A DNA stretch of 64,000 nt from Mugil cephalus. Lineage: Eukaryota; Chordata; Actinopteri; Mugiliformes; Mugilidae. The notes below the pieces were generated by a model, which saw only the letters and a program-made list of their open reading frames with translations, was not told the origin of the DNA and did no database searches. A program made the position numbers and the translations under genes. The DNA lies in contig NC_061781.1 of assembly GCF_022458985.1 (NCBI RefSeq), positions 6,807,501 through 6,871,500 on the forward strand. The letters run 5' to 3'. Of this stretch, positions 39,040-51,700 are shown piece after piece (the first letter of the stretch is position 1; every line of letters starts with the position of its first letter).

Positions 39040-41480
39040 GTAGTGAGACTAACAGAATATGACTATTAACTAAGGTTTAAATACATGTGTACTTTCCAGT
39101 TCAGGAAGACAACAAACTTATGGCATGATTTCTGACACTGGGAATAGCTAATTTGAATAGTTAAAAAATGTCTTATCAGTACAAATTCTTTGAAGTTCCA
39201 GCATGAAGTATGGGACACAGTCTTGAAATTTGCACCTTTAAAATGCATTGTGACAAACAGGAAAGTGGGGCGTATTGTAATATAAGCACCTTCACACCTA
39301 GAGGTTTCAATAAGTTATTAAAGGTCTTGCTATGGCTGATCAATGATCTGTCTGACCATAATTTGTTTTACAAAAGAACTGGTCGCAAACACGAGGCTGT
39401 GAATGATGTAAAGTTACTGTAACGACTTTCTCAAGTCTCTTAGCCCTCATTAGTGCCCACCACTGCTAGGACATCCCTAGTGCACTTTCACCAAGGAATT
39501 AGTATCACAGTATGCTGACACGAGACATGTTTTACATTGGTGTAAATCTGATAAATGTGGTTTTAACTCAAGTCTGATGACAAACCTAATGAAAGCCCAT
39601 GAGATAGAATACTTCAGATGGTCAACACGTAATTAACCCAATCATCCCCAAAGAGCAATTAAGCACATGGTGCCACCCTGGAGGGCCAACCTGGGAGCCA
39701 AACCACAACAAAGATGTTTTTCAGCTTAGCAAATGGTCAAGAGGATAAACCCCAAGCTTTGGCAGTGAAACCAACAAATGATGACTGGCCCACCATCACA
39801 AACAAAGGCTTCCTATTGTCTTCTTATCATTTTTGCTCATCAAATAATATGAAAGTCAGTTGGCATGGATGCCAATTTCAGTAGATATATGTATACTTTA
39901 CTGAAACATTTCCTTTCCTTAACTCCTTAGAAACATCACAGTATTATCTAACGAGCTAGTCCAGGTTCAGTGGCTTCTGAGAACACCCATCTCTTTCTGT
40001 CTCTCTGGGTGTGTTAGATGTTTAATTAGTCATCTGCTTCCTTTAATAATAACTGGATGTGTATTAATTATAACCTTCATGTAGTGTAGGAGGTGAGGCT
40101 TACTGAATTGGAAGCAAGGAAACCTGTAGCTGGACCTAACACGGCTCGTTTTAGCCATCCCCTGGTCAACCTACGTCTTTTAGTTTCAAACTGATTTTAC
40201 ACTTTCAAGGAAACGTCTTACTCTGCTAACTGTGGTGGTCTATTAAGCAACCACAGTTAAATGTATTATGAGGCCAGAGTGGTCAAGTCTTAATCCTGTT
40301 CGGCAGAAGTGGCTAACAACAGGCTAGCCATCTAGTGCTAAACAAATTCCACTCAGACGCACTCGGATGATGCTGGACTGTGTCCTCTCCCGTCCATCAC
40401 CACATAACGGCTGCTGTGGCATAGTTATGAGTTAAAAACAGAATTAAATTAAATAGCGGTATATGCAGCATACATACAAAAGGCAATAAGAGATGGAAGA
40501 TCACTCCCAGTACAGTGACTCTAACTTTTGTCTGCAAAAAGTTTGTGGGCGGGATAAGTCAGGCTGTTTGTCAGTTGGAGGTAAATAGGAAATTATGTGG
40601 AATTTGTGTGCAATTTCGTCAAAATCATCTCTAACACATAGGTTTCTCCAGACCCTAATTCCAGCAGTGCCAACACTTTTAGCCGTACATGTTCTTGTTC
40701 AACAGATTCTCTGCGTGTTGACTTGCAACCAGTGTGGTTGACCTGGTTTGATTGGGAGAGGGGAATCCATTGCACTAGGCACAGCTCTGAGGTTAACCCT
40801 TTCCTTTCTGATGAAGCTTATAGTTATGGCTGTCTCACGTGATCCAGGCCCAGGCTTCATATGAGTATCTCCCCTTTCTCTTTTACATTTCATACTTTCA
40901 CATGCCATATGACATACATGAGGTGTCAAGCACATGGTTGATGAATCCTTGGCTGTCAGTCTGGTAGCACTGTTAATGAGATTGTCAAAGAAACTGGAGC
41001 CCTAAGGAAGGAGTGGCATCTGCAATTTAAACCTGTAACAAGTTACTAATCGGAGGAGACCTATTGAGCTCCAAGTGTTTTATTACATCCTCAAACTTTC
41101 CTTGAGCCACAAATCATTGTTGGCACTTGGTTAAGATTAGCTAAGAGTGGATGTTGAGGAGAGAGCGTGAGGCAATTAACACACTAAGCTTGGATCACAA
41201 GGTGCAATAAAAGGTTGTTGAAAGCAACTGATTGCCAGGCCATGACTAGCTAAAATTCAATCTGCAAAAATTCTCCATGAAAGGGTTAAATAATATGTCC
41301 AGCCTCCAGCATGCGCTGCCAGCACATTTCGCAGCTCCACTAACTCCTGCCGTCAGACGCAGCTTCCACACACTTCTCAGCATACGATCCGTTTCACTTT
41401 GATTTGTGTAGCGCTACCTTCTTGTTGCCAATACTGTCCATGTCTGACTGTTAACTGTTTCCTTCCCTTTTGGTTTTGTA
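39040..41480. other. Non-coding stretch, no gene recognised
   Basis: Intergenic DNA between the odorant receptor and the first methyltransferase gene. No exon, RNA gene or clear mobile element was seen. Confidence 0.45.
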
Positions 41481-41499
41481 TTAAAAGTATCTTGAAAAA

Positions 41500-41608
41500 C
41501 TTCAGGAAGTGAGTGAGTTAAAGTTCAGCCAGAGCACAGCGTCCAAACACAGAAGAGCTTTCACTAAGACAGTCGTCAGAGGATACTCAGATTCAAGACA
41601 ACAGAGAG
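41500..41608 (+). other. Possible 5' untranslated exon of methyltransferase gene A
   Basis: A TATTAAAAG box-like motif at about 41,479 is followed about 130 bases later by ACAACAGAGAG|GTAATG, a good splice donor (GT at 41,609). A matching acceptor TTTGCACAG|G ends at 41,730, just ahead of the coding start at 41,790. This would give a short untranslated exon and a 120-base intron. It is inference from splice signals only. Confidence 0.3.
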
Positions 41609-41789
41609 GTAATGACCCAAAATAACATTAAGGGGACAGATATGGAGGCAAGGCAAACATAAGACTGAAGAACAATAGAGTTGAACTTTGACCAACAAAG
41701 GAGCTTGCTTATTTGGCTTATTTGCACAGGTCGGTGATCCACAGCTGTCACAAGAACAGAGAGGAGAGAGTGAAAAGAAAAACCCCTCC

Positions 41790-44733
41790 ATGGCGTACCG
41801 GCTCTTTGAAGGGAAGGATCATGCTGTCCTCTACCAGAAGTATCGCTTTATACCTCCAGAGGAGCTTGTCAAAGTCATTATTCAGTACCTAGATAAAAAG
41901 GTATACCACACCTGAAAACAGTATAACACTATAGCAGATGTTAACCATTTACATGCCCTATTAACTAGCATCTTCACCTCTGTAAATATCCTCAGAAGGG
42001 ACAGCCACATGGGCTGGCAGTAGACCTGGGATGTGGATCAGGTCAGCACACTCGACTACTGGCGCCGTACCTCAAAGAAGTGGTGGGCTTGGACATAAGT
42101 GAATGGCAGTTGGAGCTGGGCAAAGCTGTGCCAGGGTACCCGAACGTTAGATACAGGTAGGGGTGTGTGGGTGCTGCCTGTAGAGGGGTACAAGGTAAAG
42201 CTTTGCTTAGTGTAGTTAGGGTCTATATTTGTCATGGTGATGAGAAGAGTAGAAAGCTGTGGCTTTACATGGGGTGAGGAGTGGATCCTGATTAGCTTGA
42301 CTTGGAAGCTACTATCCTCAAGCTACTGATGTTTGCATTAATATGTGTATTGTACCAACAAGCTACATGAAATTCAACTTCAGGAGGAATATCTTGTTGA
42401 AATAAAATACAAGAATCCTTTGAGTACTCCCTCCAATTGTAATTGTGGTTTGCTAGAAGTGGCAGCTGCAGCAGAGTTATATGATCTGTCTGTTGCTCAT
42501 GCAGTCAAGGAACAGCAGAGGAGCTTCCTTTTCCAGATGCATCCGTGGACTTGCTGACGGCAGCATCAGCGGCCCACTGGTTTGACCAGTCGAGGTTTCT
42601 GGCTGAGGCGAATCGAGTCTTGAAACCTGGGGGATGTGTGGCTCTGCTAGGCTTCATGGATAATAACACCAGATTGTGCTACAAAGACTGTGGCGAGAGA
42701 CTTGACCTCATCTATGCAGAGGTAAGTGCAGAGACGGTTGTCCTCTAGTTTCAGGGGAGTTCAGTCTTATCAGTAGTCTAGAACACTGAATTCATTCTGT
42801 TGGGCAGTATTAATCTTCTCCATGGTAGCTGTTGTTGCAGTGTTGCAGCATTAAATCCTCTCAGTCTCCTTATACTACATTATCATTGCTGCTTAGCTTT
42901 CTGTACCATCACCATATAGCTGCGCACAAAACTGATGTGTCCAAACAGTAGATGTCCTTCTGTGCCTTTAGACTATGGTGGAAACACTGACAACCAATGG
43001 TCTGAACGAGCCTTTTGGTTCCTTGAGAAAGTTCTAGGGACTAAAATATCTAAAACAAGCTAAAAGAAAGGCAAGGTTTCTTTAAGACGTTTCACCATCA
43101 CCCAAGTAGACTGATGGGGAGATTATCTGCTCATCTCATCTTCTGCTACTGCTTATCCTCACTAGGGTCACGGTGGTTGCTGGAGTCTGTCCCAGCTGTC
43201 ATCAGGCAAGAGGCGGGGTCCACCCTGGACACGTTGCCAGTCTATCACAGGGCTAACACTGAGACAAACAACTCACACTCTATGGTCAATTTAGAATCAC
43301 CAGTCAACCTAACAAGCCTGTCTTTAGCTGTAGAAAACCCACACAGACAGGAGAATATGCAATCTCCACCTTTTCACTGGGAGGCATTAGTGCCAACCAC
43401 AGAGCCACTGGATTATAGACTATACTATCCCCCACACTAAGGGGTTTTCTCTCTGAAGTGAACAGAGATATGATCTGGGATATAATCTCCCATCAGATGT
43501 TTTGCCAATCAAACAGTTCGCTCCAACTATAGGTAAGTACCTGCTGGTTAACAGATCCTAGTTATGGGCATTTTTGATAGGGAACACACACAGATGTTTT
43601 TATTTAAACTCCTACTCTTGATCAGTCTCTTAGAACTAAAGAAGCTACATGGATGAGTAGTGAAACATCTTCAAGAAACTCTAAAAGTCCAGCTGCCTTT
43701 GTTTCAGTTTATTTTGGATATACCATGACCTGGATGATTGACAACTTTTAATGACACCATGGACTCTTTCTTTCTTCTTATTTTCCATCAGCACCATGTA
43801 CTGGATTACTTGCCTTTTATATACAGGGACACTGCATCAAAACTCAGTGACAGAAGGAGGGCAAATACTATACTTAAACATCTATATGAACTCACTTTCA
43901 GGTGAAGCAGGCACTTGCACCATACACAAGTGGCCCAGTAGCTGTATCTGAGGGTAAGCTCGATGAGCTGTACTCTGCCATCCCCTTTCCAGACAAAGAG
44001 AGGTACTTACATCAAAAACTTCTTATTCTATATCTACCGCTGTCATAATAAAGACAGGTGCAGTATTAAGCACACTGCTACATTTTTACTTCATGTTTAG
44101 AAGTTTCATTACCAGTAACTGTGCACACAGCTAACTTCTTGCTTGTAAAACGCAGACTCCTCTAAATGTGTTGTTTATAGAAAGGCATATGCATATATTA
44201 AGAGTCTAAAAGAAAAAGATGATGGCATGTTAAAAGAACATTAGAAATATTGGATAGGGCAGTTAATTTAAGTGTTATCGGGATTAATCGAATGATTTCC
44301 ATTGCAGTTAACAATAAATAAATGTATTCTATGTTTTAAACCTGTGTACCATAAAGGGATATTTTCAATATAATATAAATGTAGTTAATGATATTGATAT
44401 TGCTTCAACAGGATTGAGTCTTTTAAGACGAAGAATAATGTTTCAGTGAGGGATTACTTGGGTTTCATTCAGTCCTGGTCCATGTTCCAAACTTACAAGG
44501 CAAAAGATCCCAAGGGTGCTGAAGACCTGCTGTTGAATACCCAGAAAAGGTTAGTTACACACAAAGGCTCACACAGCATTATATACTATTTAACTGTACA
44601 TGCTTGTTATTGTTCCATAACCAATGACTGTGCTCCTTACAGGTTCCTAGAGGAGATGGGAGTCATGTCTCCTGACACTGAAATGGAGCAGGAAATGGAT
44701 TATTTCTGTGTTCTGGCATCCAAACCACAATAA
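41790..44733 (+). CDS. Class I SAM-dependent methyltransferase, gene A (six coding exons, 272 residues)
   Basis: Probably a soluble methyltransferase of the Methyltransf_11 type, transferring methyl from S-adenosylmethionine to an unknown acceptor; fish members are often labelled putative methyltransferase DDB_G0268948. Exons: 41790-41900, 41996-42156, 42505-42721, 43902-44002, 44412-44549, 44643-44733. All introns are GT..AG and the frame is open throughout. SAM-binding motif I is VDLGCGSGQ (residues 46-54), the acidic end of strand 2 is D70 in GLDIS, and AEELPF plus AAHWFD and LKPGGC follow in exon 3. I chose the ATG at 41,790 because gene B starts at the matching residue (MAYRLFEGKDH against MTHRLFEGKDH). 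The frame stays open upstream to an ATG at 41,688, so a longer N-terminus is possible. Poly(A) signals are at 44,741 and 44,854. Gene B, 4 kb downstream, is a tandem paralogue. Confidence 0.92.
43065..43710. mobile_element. Foldback (long inverted repeat) element in intron 3 of gene A, split by another repeat
   Basis: The left arm (43,065-43,115) has TTTAAGACGTTTCACCATCACCC-type sequence. The right arm (43,619-43,705) has its inverse: TCTCTTAGAACTAAAGAAGC, then GTGAAACATCTTCAAGAAAC. The same arms occur at 55,924-56,276. The left arm is interrupted near 43,120 by the dispersed repeat at 43,125-43,445. No transposase is present, so it is a non-autonomous element of unassigned class. Confidence 0.65.
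43125..43445 (+). repeat. Abundant fish dispersed repeat, copy 1
   Basis: It shows GGTCACGGTGGTTGCTGGAG, CCAGCTGTCATCAGGC, CACCCTGGACACGTTGCCAG, TCTATCACAGGGCTAACAC and GGAGAATATGCAATCTCCAC. That ordered series is one I recognise from many fish genes' introns. The 94-residue frame through it is a chance opening. A copy in reverse orientation is at 53,795-54,035. The class is not certain. Confidence 0.65.
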
Positions 44734-44740
44734 TCAACAC

Positions 44741-44859
44741 AATAAAATGAGATGCACACAAGTGTGTAATTTTGATATGTTACCATAAGTAAATAACTTT
44801 CAACAACCAAATGTTATTGTGTGAAGGAGAACACTATGCTATGGATCATTCTAAATAAA
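44741..44859 (+). terminator. Poly(A) signals of gene A
   Basis: AATAAA occurs at 44,741-44,746, only 8 bases after the stop codon, and again at 44,854-44,859 in CTAAATAAACATT. The second is the likelier site, since the first leaves almost no 3' untranslated region. Confidence 0.5.
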
Positions 44860-46490
44860 CATTATTCCACTTAACCTCTCAAAAAAATTGCATTCCTCTG
44901 CTGTGGTTGTTTCCCGGGTGGGTTGCTTAGATGCTTTGGTCTATTTGAAGCTTTAAAATTACTTAATTGCTTTTGAAAACATGAAATTATAGGTTGTCTT
45001 TCCATTTATTCCCAACTACTACAGCACACATTCTTTGTTTTGTTTTCCCAGACAGAAGGTAGATTACCAGTGCTGACAATTTTTAACTCATCTGCTTTGT
45101 GTAAATACATCTGTTCAATGAATATAGGGGCAAGCTGTGGGAAATTCATTGCTCAGTTAAGCAGGTAAAATGCATGGTGTTCATTCCCCATTTTTGCATT
45201 GGGAAATCACTGCAGCGAGCCTACACCACGAGTTCAAAGGAGCTGTGAGTGCAAGAGAAAATAGGTCATCCGTAGGGTGCAAAAATCAAACGAATCCAAC
45301 AGGGAGATAGCAGGGACACTGGGAGTGGCTAAGTGAGCGGTTTGGTATATACTGAGGTCAAAAGAACGCACTGGACGTCTACAATGGGAAACAGCGGTGG
45401 ATGATATCAGGACCCCTTTCCATGGTCAAGAAAAAAAAAATTAAAACATCCAGCCAAGTGAAGACCATTCTCAAAGGAGGTAGGAAAATCATTACCCAAA
45501 TGTAGAGTCTACACTTTAAGACCATATTCATTACACAGTGATCATATATGGTGGAAAAAATGGCTAAAATAATCTAAGTCTTTCAGTGTCCAAACACACT
45601 GAATAAATCAATTCAAGACTAATTATCAGCAATATAAATTATGTTTTTCAGTGAGGGTCCTCTTTACATGGCCAACATATAACCACCCCTCTAGGGGTCA
45701 CAGACCCCCTGTTGAAGACCTATGTTCTAGTTTGTATTCAGTTTGATGCAAGCACATATTCTGCAGCTTTAAGCAGTTTTTCTAGCGCACCTGGAAGAAC
45801 GCTGCACAGCAAATACCATTTAGCTTTATGGCATGTCTTACAAGTTGCACCATATCATTTTATAACATGGTTTTGAGATTGTAAGTTAAATTGTGTCGCT
45901 GATGAAAGTTCGGTAAGATCGTGTGATCGCTGTGAATGGCTCCTTTAATACTTATCCAGCTTATCGATTTGGCTAGACATCAAAGACATCGTAACCCACC
46001 CATGAATGGTGAGACCTGTGGCCTCATTCGAGCCTTTAAGTACTGTAGCAAGGCTCTGTAGTGACCAATGGGTTAACATCATACCAAGTGTCTTCCTGGG
46101 AGCACTTTGAACCTTAGCGGGAGATTTCCTAGAGATGCCAGGTATTTAGGGTGTCAAACACATTTAGTTAACCTGATGTCAGAAGTTTCTCAATTTTCTC
46201 TCACATTCTAGTCCAGTTCTAACTAACCTGATTTAGCCCAGTAGACATCCATGGATGCTGGGTGGTAGCCGTCTTGGTCCCCTGCAGTTTTTACCGTCCA
46301 AAAAAAAAAAAAAAAAAAAAAAACGTTAAAACGTTAAAACGTTACTCTATGTCAAACAGAAACGCATCAAGCACTAGGACCAAGCGGACAACGGCGTGAT
46401 TGTGTGATTGGCCGTCCCCGCTGTCACTCCATCACGTTGTAAACAGCACCAGGACTTGTAATGTCAGAGGTTTCATCTACAATAACGTTT
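44860..46490. other. Intergenic DNA between the two methyltransferase genes (left part)
   Basis: No exon is recognised. It includes a 23-base A-run at 46,300-46,323 followed by three ACGTTAAA units. Text such as 'CCACCCCTCTAGGGGTCAC' is a short palindrome near 45,684 with no evident meaning. Confidence 0.4.
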
Positions 46491-46495
46491 GAATC

Positions 46496-46496
<1 letters not shown>

Positions 46497-46552
<56 letters not shown>
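46497..46552. repeat. (GT)n microsatellite
   Basis: About 28 uninterrupted GT units between the two methyltransferase genes; likely length-polymorphic. Confidence 0.97.
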
Positions 46553-46555
<3 letters not shown>

Positions 46556-46656
46556 ATAATTAGGCGCAGCCATGATGTCTAAAAAAAAGAAAAGTGGAAA
46601 TCAGAGACTTCTTTAGAAGTTAAAGTGTAAGTTACTCAAATGCGTTACACCCATCG

Positions 46657-46715
46657 TGCAACACCTTTACTGGCTCCCACTAAAGCAGCATATCCTCATC
46701 AGTTACGAAGCTCTC
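46657..46715 (+). pseudogene. Small L2-type LINE reverse-transcriptase fragment
   Basis: The plus frame reads VQHLYWLPLKQHILISYEAL. That resembles the 'HWLPVKQRI.FK' block found near the C-terminus of the reverse transcriptase in L2-type LINEs. The fragment is only about 20 residues and the flanks do not continue it, so confidence is limited. Confidence 0.45.
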
Positions 46716-46719
46716 AGTA

Positions 46720-47170
46720 ATCTTGTGAAGTGTCTTTGAGTGCCAGGAGTTTATCTCTGCCAATGATCGGAGACAACATGTGTTGAGAAGCTTTGGATGA
46801 GTTGATTATGTTGACCCTTCTGTGTTCTGAGTTCACTTTTCATTAGCTTTTCATTTACATCAAAAATCGGATTTTCTTCCTTATAACTGCCTAAAAATAA
46901 TGCTAGTGGTTCTCCGTTACACTCATTTCAAATAAAATTGATAACTTGACTTTTTACACTGAATTATGGACATTTTATTCAATTTCTCCCACCTGTGATA
47001 TTCCGGCCAGTTTGGTGCTATGTAAATGAGGCCTGTTCACCATATCTTCAAAAAATAAGTGTAAAATTGTAAACTTGTTGATACTGAGTTGGAGTGAAGT
47101 TGACTAACAAGGTGAAACACAGAATGGGGTGATAATGTTTTGCTACATGCTTTACAACCAGTCAACCCAC

Positions 47171-47208
<38 letters not shown>

Positions 47209-48760
47209 CTGAAATCAGATTTTCATCCTTGGGTGGTAATATACCATCCATGGTAGTAGGAATTTCCAGAAGTACACACAACTGTGTGAGGTCAGACATG
47301 TTACAATCAATTATAATTATAGTCCACTAACTGGACAATCAAAAGTGTGAATATTCATACTTTTGATTTATATATAGATATAGTGATGCTTAAAAATTTT
47401 TTTTGGGGCTCTTGCTAAAACCTAATCTATTTGCTGCTTTGTAGTAGTCAACTGTACGACACAGTTTTCAGTCACATTTGTCATGTGGCGTAGCAGCTAT
47501 CTGACAGCCCTTCCTGTTTTTCCCAGCAGCAGAAGCACACCCTGTCTGATGACTCATCAGTATGGAAAAAAATAGCTGAGGTTATGTGTAGAAAGTTACC
47601 GTAGCTTTGTTTTTTTTATTTGTTTGTTTTTTTGGACGGATGGGAGAACGCTTGCCCAGAACGTGCCGAGATTTGTGGTGTGATGCTAGCTATTGAAGGT
47701 CTTTTCTTCAATGCAAGTCAAGGGGGCTACAAGGATTAGAGTTTGTGAACTTATCATGTGTGGCGCATAAAGATGAATGACCCAATGGTAGATACACACC
47801 CAAGAAGGTCAGGTCCGATCAAATAATACAGTTCGGTTTAACGAGACAGATCTATAAGCAAAGGTGCAGCAGGGCTGAGGCAGGGCAATCTAAAAAGTGT
47901 CCAATAAAAGTAATGCCAAAAGCATATGAAGTCAAAGAAACAAAGTAACGGGAAACACTTGGAAATGCCACCTAGGAACAGGGAGGGAGCATCTGCAAAA
48001 AAAAGACTCATGGAAAACTGATGACAATCTGACAAAGAACAAAAATAGCTAAGAAGTAATGAGGGAAGAAGATATAGGTAAGACCATTTAGGGAGGACCT
48101 AATAATTACAGAGGAGGGAACATAGAGAAAAAAAAAAACAACAGTAAAACCATGGAAGAGACATGCAAAATGAAATGAGGAAACACCAGTAACCTAACAC
48201 TCAACCCCTAAATTCCCAATATTGTGAAGTACTTGTCCAGTGAAGAACATAAAATATTATGATGACCCACCACATGGCATTTTAATGAGCAGACTGGTCA
48301 AATATCCCCAACATTTTCTCTCTTAATCCACAAGGTCTCCAGGGAGTTTGAGTGGTTCTGACAGAAACACATTCCATCACATGACCCATAAGCTGACCCT
48401 CACACAGACCGTTTGAGTTTGACCTAGATTTCCACTTAATGGGCTTGTCATACATGGATGGGTTTCAAAATGTGGAGAGAGGAAAGAGAGAACACATCAT
48501 ATGATCACTTAGATTTACCGCTGTGGCTTTAAACACCCTAATTATAAAACATTTCACGTAACGAGTAGTGGAACCTCCCCGTCGTCAAGACCCCAACTGT
48601 GTCCTCCTTTAGTTTGTTTGTGCATGTGTGTGTGTGTGTTTCTGACTGCCAGCAGACAGGATTTCAGTCTTTTTAGTGAGAAAGTTTGCTCAGTTATCCG
48701 GTAAAAAAAAACAACAACAACAACAAAAAAAAATGCTTCCTTTTGATTCCTTATTTTTAC
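46720..48760. other. Intergenic DNA between the two methyltransferase genes (right part)
   Basis: Holds (CA)n at 47,172-47,206, T- and A-rich runs, and a short (GT)n tract near 48,626-48,640. No further gene is recognised. Confidence 0.4.
47172..47206. repeat. (CA)n microsatellite
   Basis: About 17 uninterrupted CA units. Confidence 0.95.
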
Positions 48761-48796
48761 TCATAGATCAGCTGTTCAGGAAGCCATCACCTAGCT

Positions 48797-51700
48797 ATGA
48801 CTCACCGCCTGTTTGAAGGCAAGGATCATGCTGCTTCCTACTGGAAGTATAGGGTCTCTCCATCACATAATCTACTGCAGCAAGTGTTGGACTTCCTGGA
48901 AAAGAAGGTAAACAATTTAGTTTCACTAATTTATATTGAAATTTACAAATGTCAAAATCCTCTTCCATGTGTCTTTGTCAAAGTATTAACTTAACAATGA
49001 TCCATCTGTCAGAAAGGTCGGCCCTTTGAGCTAGCTGTGGATGTGGGTTGCGGATCAGGGCAGGGCACGGTGGTGCTGGCCAAATACTTTGCCTCTGTGG
49101 TGGGAACAGACGTGAGTCCTGCCCAGCTAGAGATGGCTGTACAACATGCTAAAGAGCCAAACATCACATACAAGTAAGCATGACCCAAACGGGAGTGAGA
49201 ATGAATGTTTTTAAGAGAAAGGCTTGTCTGCTAACAAATACTTTAAACTGGATAAAGTACATCAAAAAGACACTGAATGCACAGTGTCTAATAATAATTT
49301 GGTAGATATTTTCTAGTGCCATACTTTTGAGAGCCTAAAAAAGTTGACAGCTTGTTAAAAGAATATTAGAGTTGGAAATCACAAGATTAATCACGATTAA
49401 AATATTTAATTGAGATTAATAACATTATTGCCATTCCAATAATTTGCAAATTAAGCAATTACAATTTTTTTTATCTGTTAGAAATGTTACTTAAAGGAAT
49501 ATTTTCAAGGTTTTAACACTGAACTTGGCAGTGGATATATATGACTGCTTTTGCAAATGCATGTTATTAAAATTGCAACGATCCAGAACAGTGACAATGC
49601 CCCAGGGGTCAAATCACAAAAACATGTGTTAATCGTGCTTTGTTGCCTTGAAAGGAACGTGCATGAATGTATAATTATCTCGTTAACATTGACAGCCTTA
49701 TTTCCACTCACTGACCAGATCGTTAGGTACACTTGCACATAAAAATACAATTCAATAAATCTACCAAATAAAAACATACTTAAATCAACAGCTCTCTCAG
49801 TTGTTGCAAACAAATGTTGAATACCATGGAGCTTTAATGGAGATTTAATGCAGGATTGATATATTTATATGTTTTCGCTAATGAACTGGTAAGTGAGTGT
49901 GTAACACATCATTTGTTCAGCTCTAGTAAGCTGCTTTACTGAATCTTGGCTCAAGCAAGAGCAGCGTCGTGCGGGCCTCACAGCGTGACAGACTTTCAGG
50001 AGACAAGGCTCACATTGTTTCTGCTCGAGCCCTGCGCTGTCAGAACTCCTGCATAAACATCCCGCATTCATGTCCACGCTGAAAAACGCCCCTGCGGCTG
50101 GTCAGAAGTTTGATTTGGTTCCTGTTCCATCTTTAGACAGTGTGTGGCAGAGGAGCTGCCGTTCGCTGACAGCTCAGTGGACCTGGTGACGGCCATGTCT
50201 GCCTTCCACTGGTTTGACAGGCCGCGCTTTCTCCAGGAGGCCCACAGGGTCCTGAAGCCTCGTGGCTGCCTGGCTCTGCTCAACTACACCGTTGACATGG
50301 AGCTCAGCTACCCAGACTGCTGCTCGCACACACTAAACCAAATCTGCAAAGAGGTACCCACAGGACATTCACCTGAGGGAAGTTAAAGTGAATGAATACA
50401 CTGATACATCAATCATTTCTTTAACAATAGAGACACTATCAGGCCATCCTGTTTAAATGTATTGTTACATACAAGCAGGCATTATCAGTTACACTGTACT
50501 CAAAGTCTGTCTGTCTGTCTGTCTGTTTGTAGTCAAGAATCCTACTGACAGATGCTTCACGAAACCTATTACAGTTGTTTTTGGTTATTACCAGATTTGA
50601 GTTTGGTCTCTATTTAGGGAGCAAACTTTAATACTCTTCCAGTATCAGTGGTGGAAGAAGTACTCCAATCCCACTAAAGGAAATTCACATAAAATATCAA
50701 AAACACAAGAGCTCTGTGTCCAATAAAAAGGTCCCAGCCAATGTTTTACAGTATTACAGTATAATATTTGTGTTTTGAATTAATATTGCTGCTCCATATA
50801 TGATGCTTTTTACTCATGGAGATGTCTAAGGCTGGGCTAATTGCTAACTGCTTTATATAAGCCGGTAGTGGTAGTTTAATCTTCAGCAATGCATCACGTT
50901 CTCCATAAAAAGCCAAGGTTTCAGAAAACAACCGCTGTTTTCAGCTTTGCAGCTAATACAGTTCATATTGTTAATTTAGCATATGGAGCTAGAGGATCAC
51001 CACATTTGATGGTATACATTTCACAGCAAACTATCAGACCAAAGGAGTAGATTAAAAGGCGTAGGTTGCTCCAGTTTTTATAATTTATTTGTATTCCTTT
51101 ATTTGAGTTTGTTTCAGGGAAGGGTTTTAGTTTAACTTGTATTATTTAGTTGTACTTTATAGTGTATGCTACATTATTTTTTATTTAAAACATGAAGGAT
51201 ATTTGGTATGACATTACAAACACTTGGCAGCTGACCCAGAATCATGTAGATATTCCAGTCACAATAAATGCTTTCCTCTATAATTAATAAAAATTAAAAA
51301 AAAAAAGAAAGAAAGAAAGGGGCATTGTGCAACCACATTATTCACAATTATTATTATCACATTATTGACAATTGTGAACTGAACTGGACTTGTGTTTCGT
51401 TTTTTAATGCTGGTTTTAAAAAGAAAATTTCTTTCTTTTTTTTTTTATAATTTGTCTTTTACTGGAATTTTACGGAGGAGACCTGCATCGCCTTTACTCA
51501 TGCAACGGCTGCAGAGAGCATTCTCCTGATGTAGAGGAAATATTCACATCTTATCAGCTGTGGAATCTATTTATTCATGTATTTATTTATTTAGTTTTGC
51601 CAGATCAGTTCATTGATTTGAATTTAAAAATGAGCAACATTGCCATCTTTTGGATGCCTTTGGTAAATACACCTTAACTGAGTGGCACAGTTTCAGGTCA

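Noticed and set aside
43114..43440. 108-residue frame in gene A intron 3
   Set aside because: It is a chance opening in an abundant dispersed repeat; it lies between two good coding exons and lacks splice signals.
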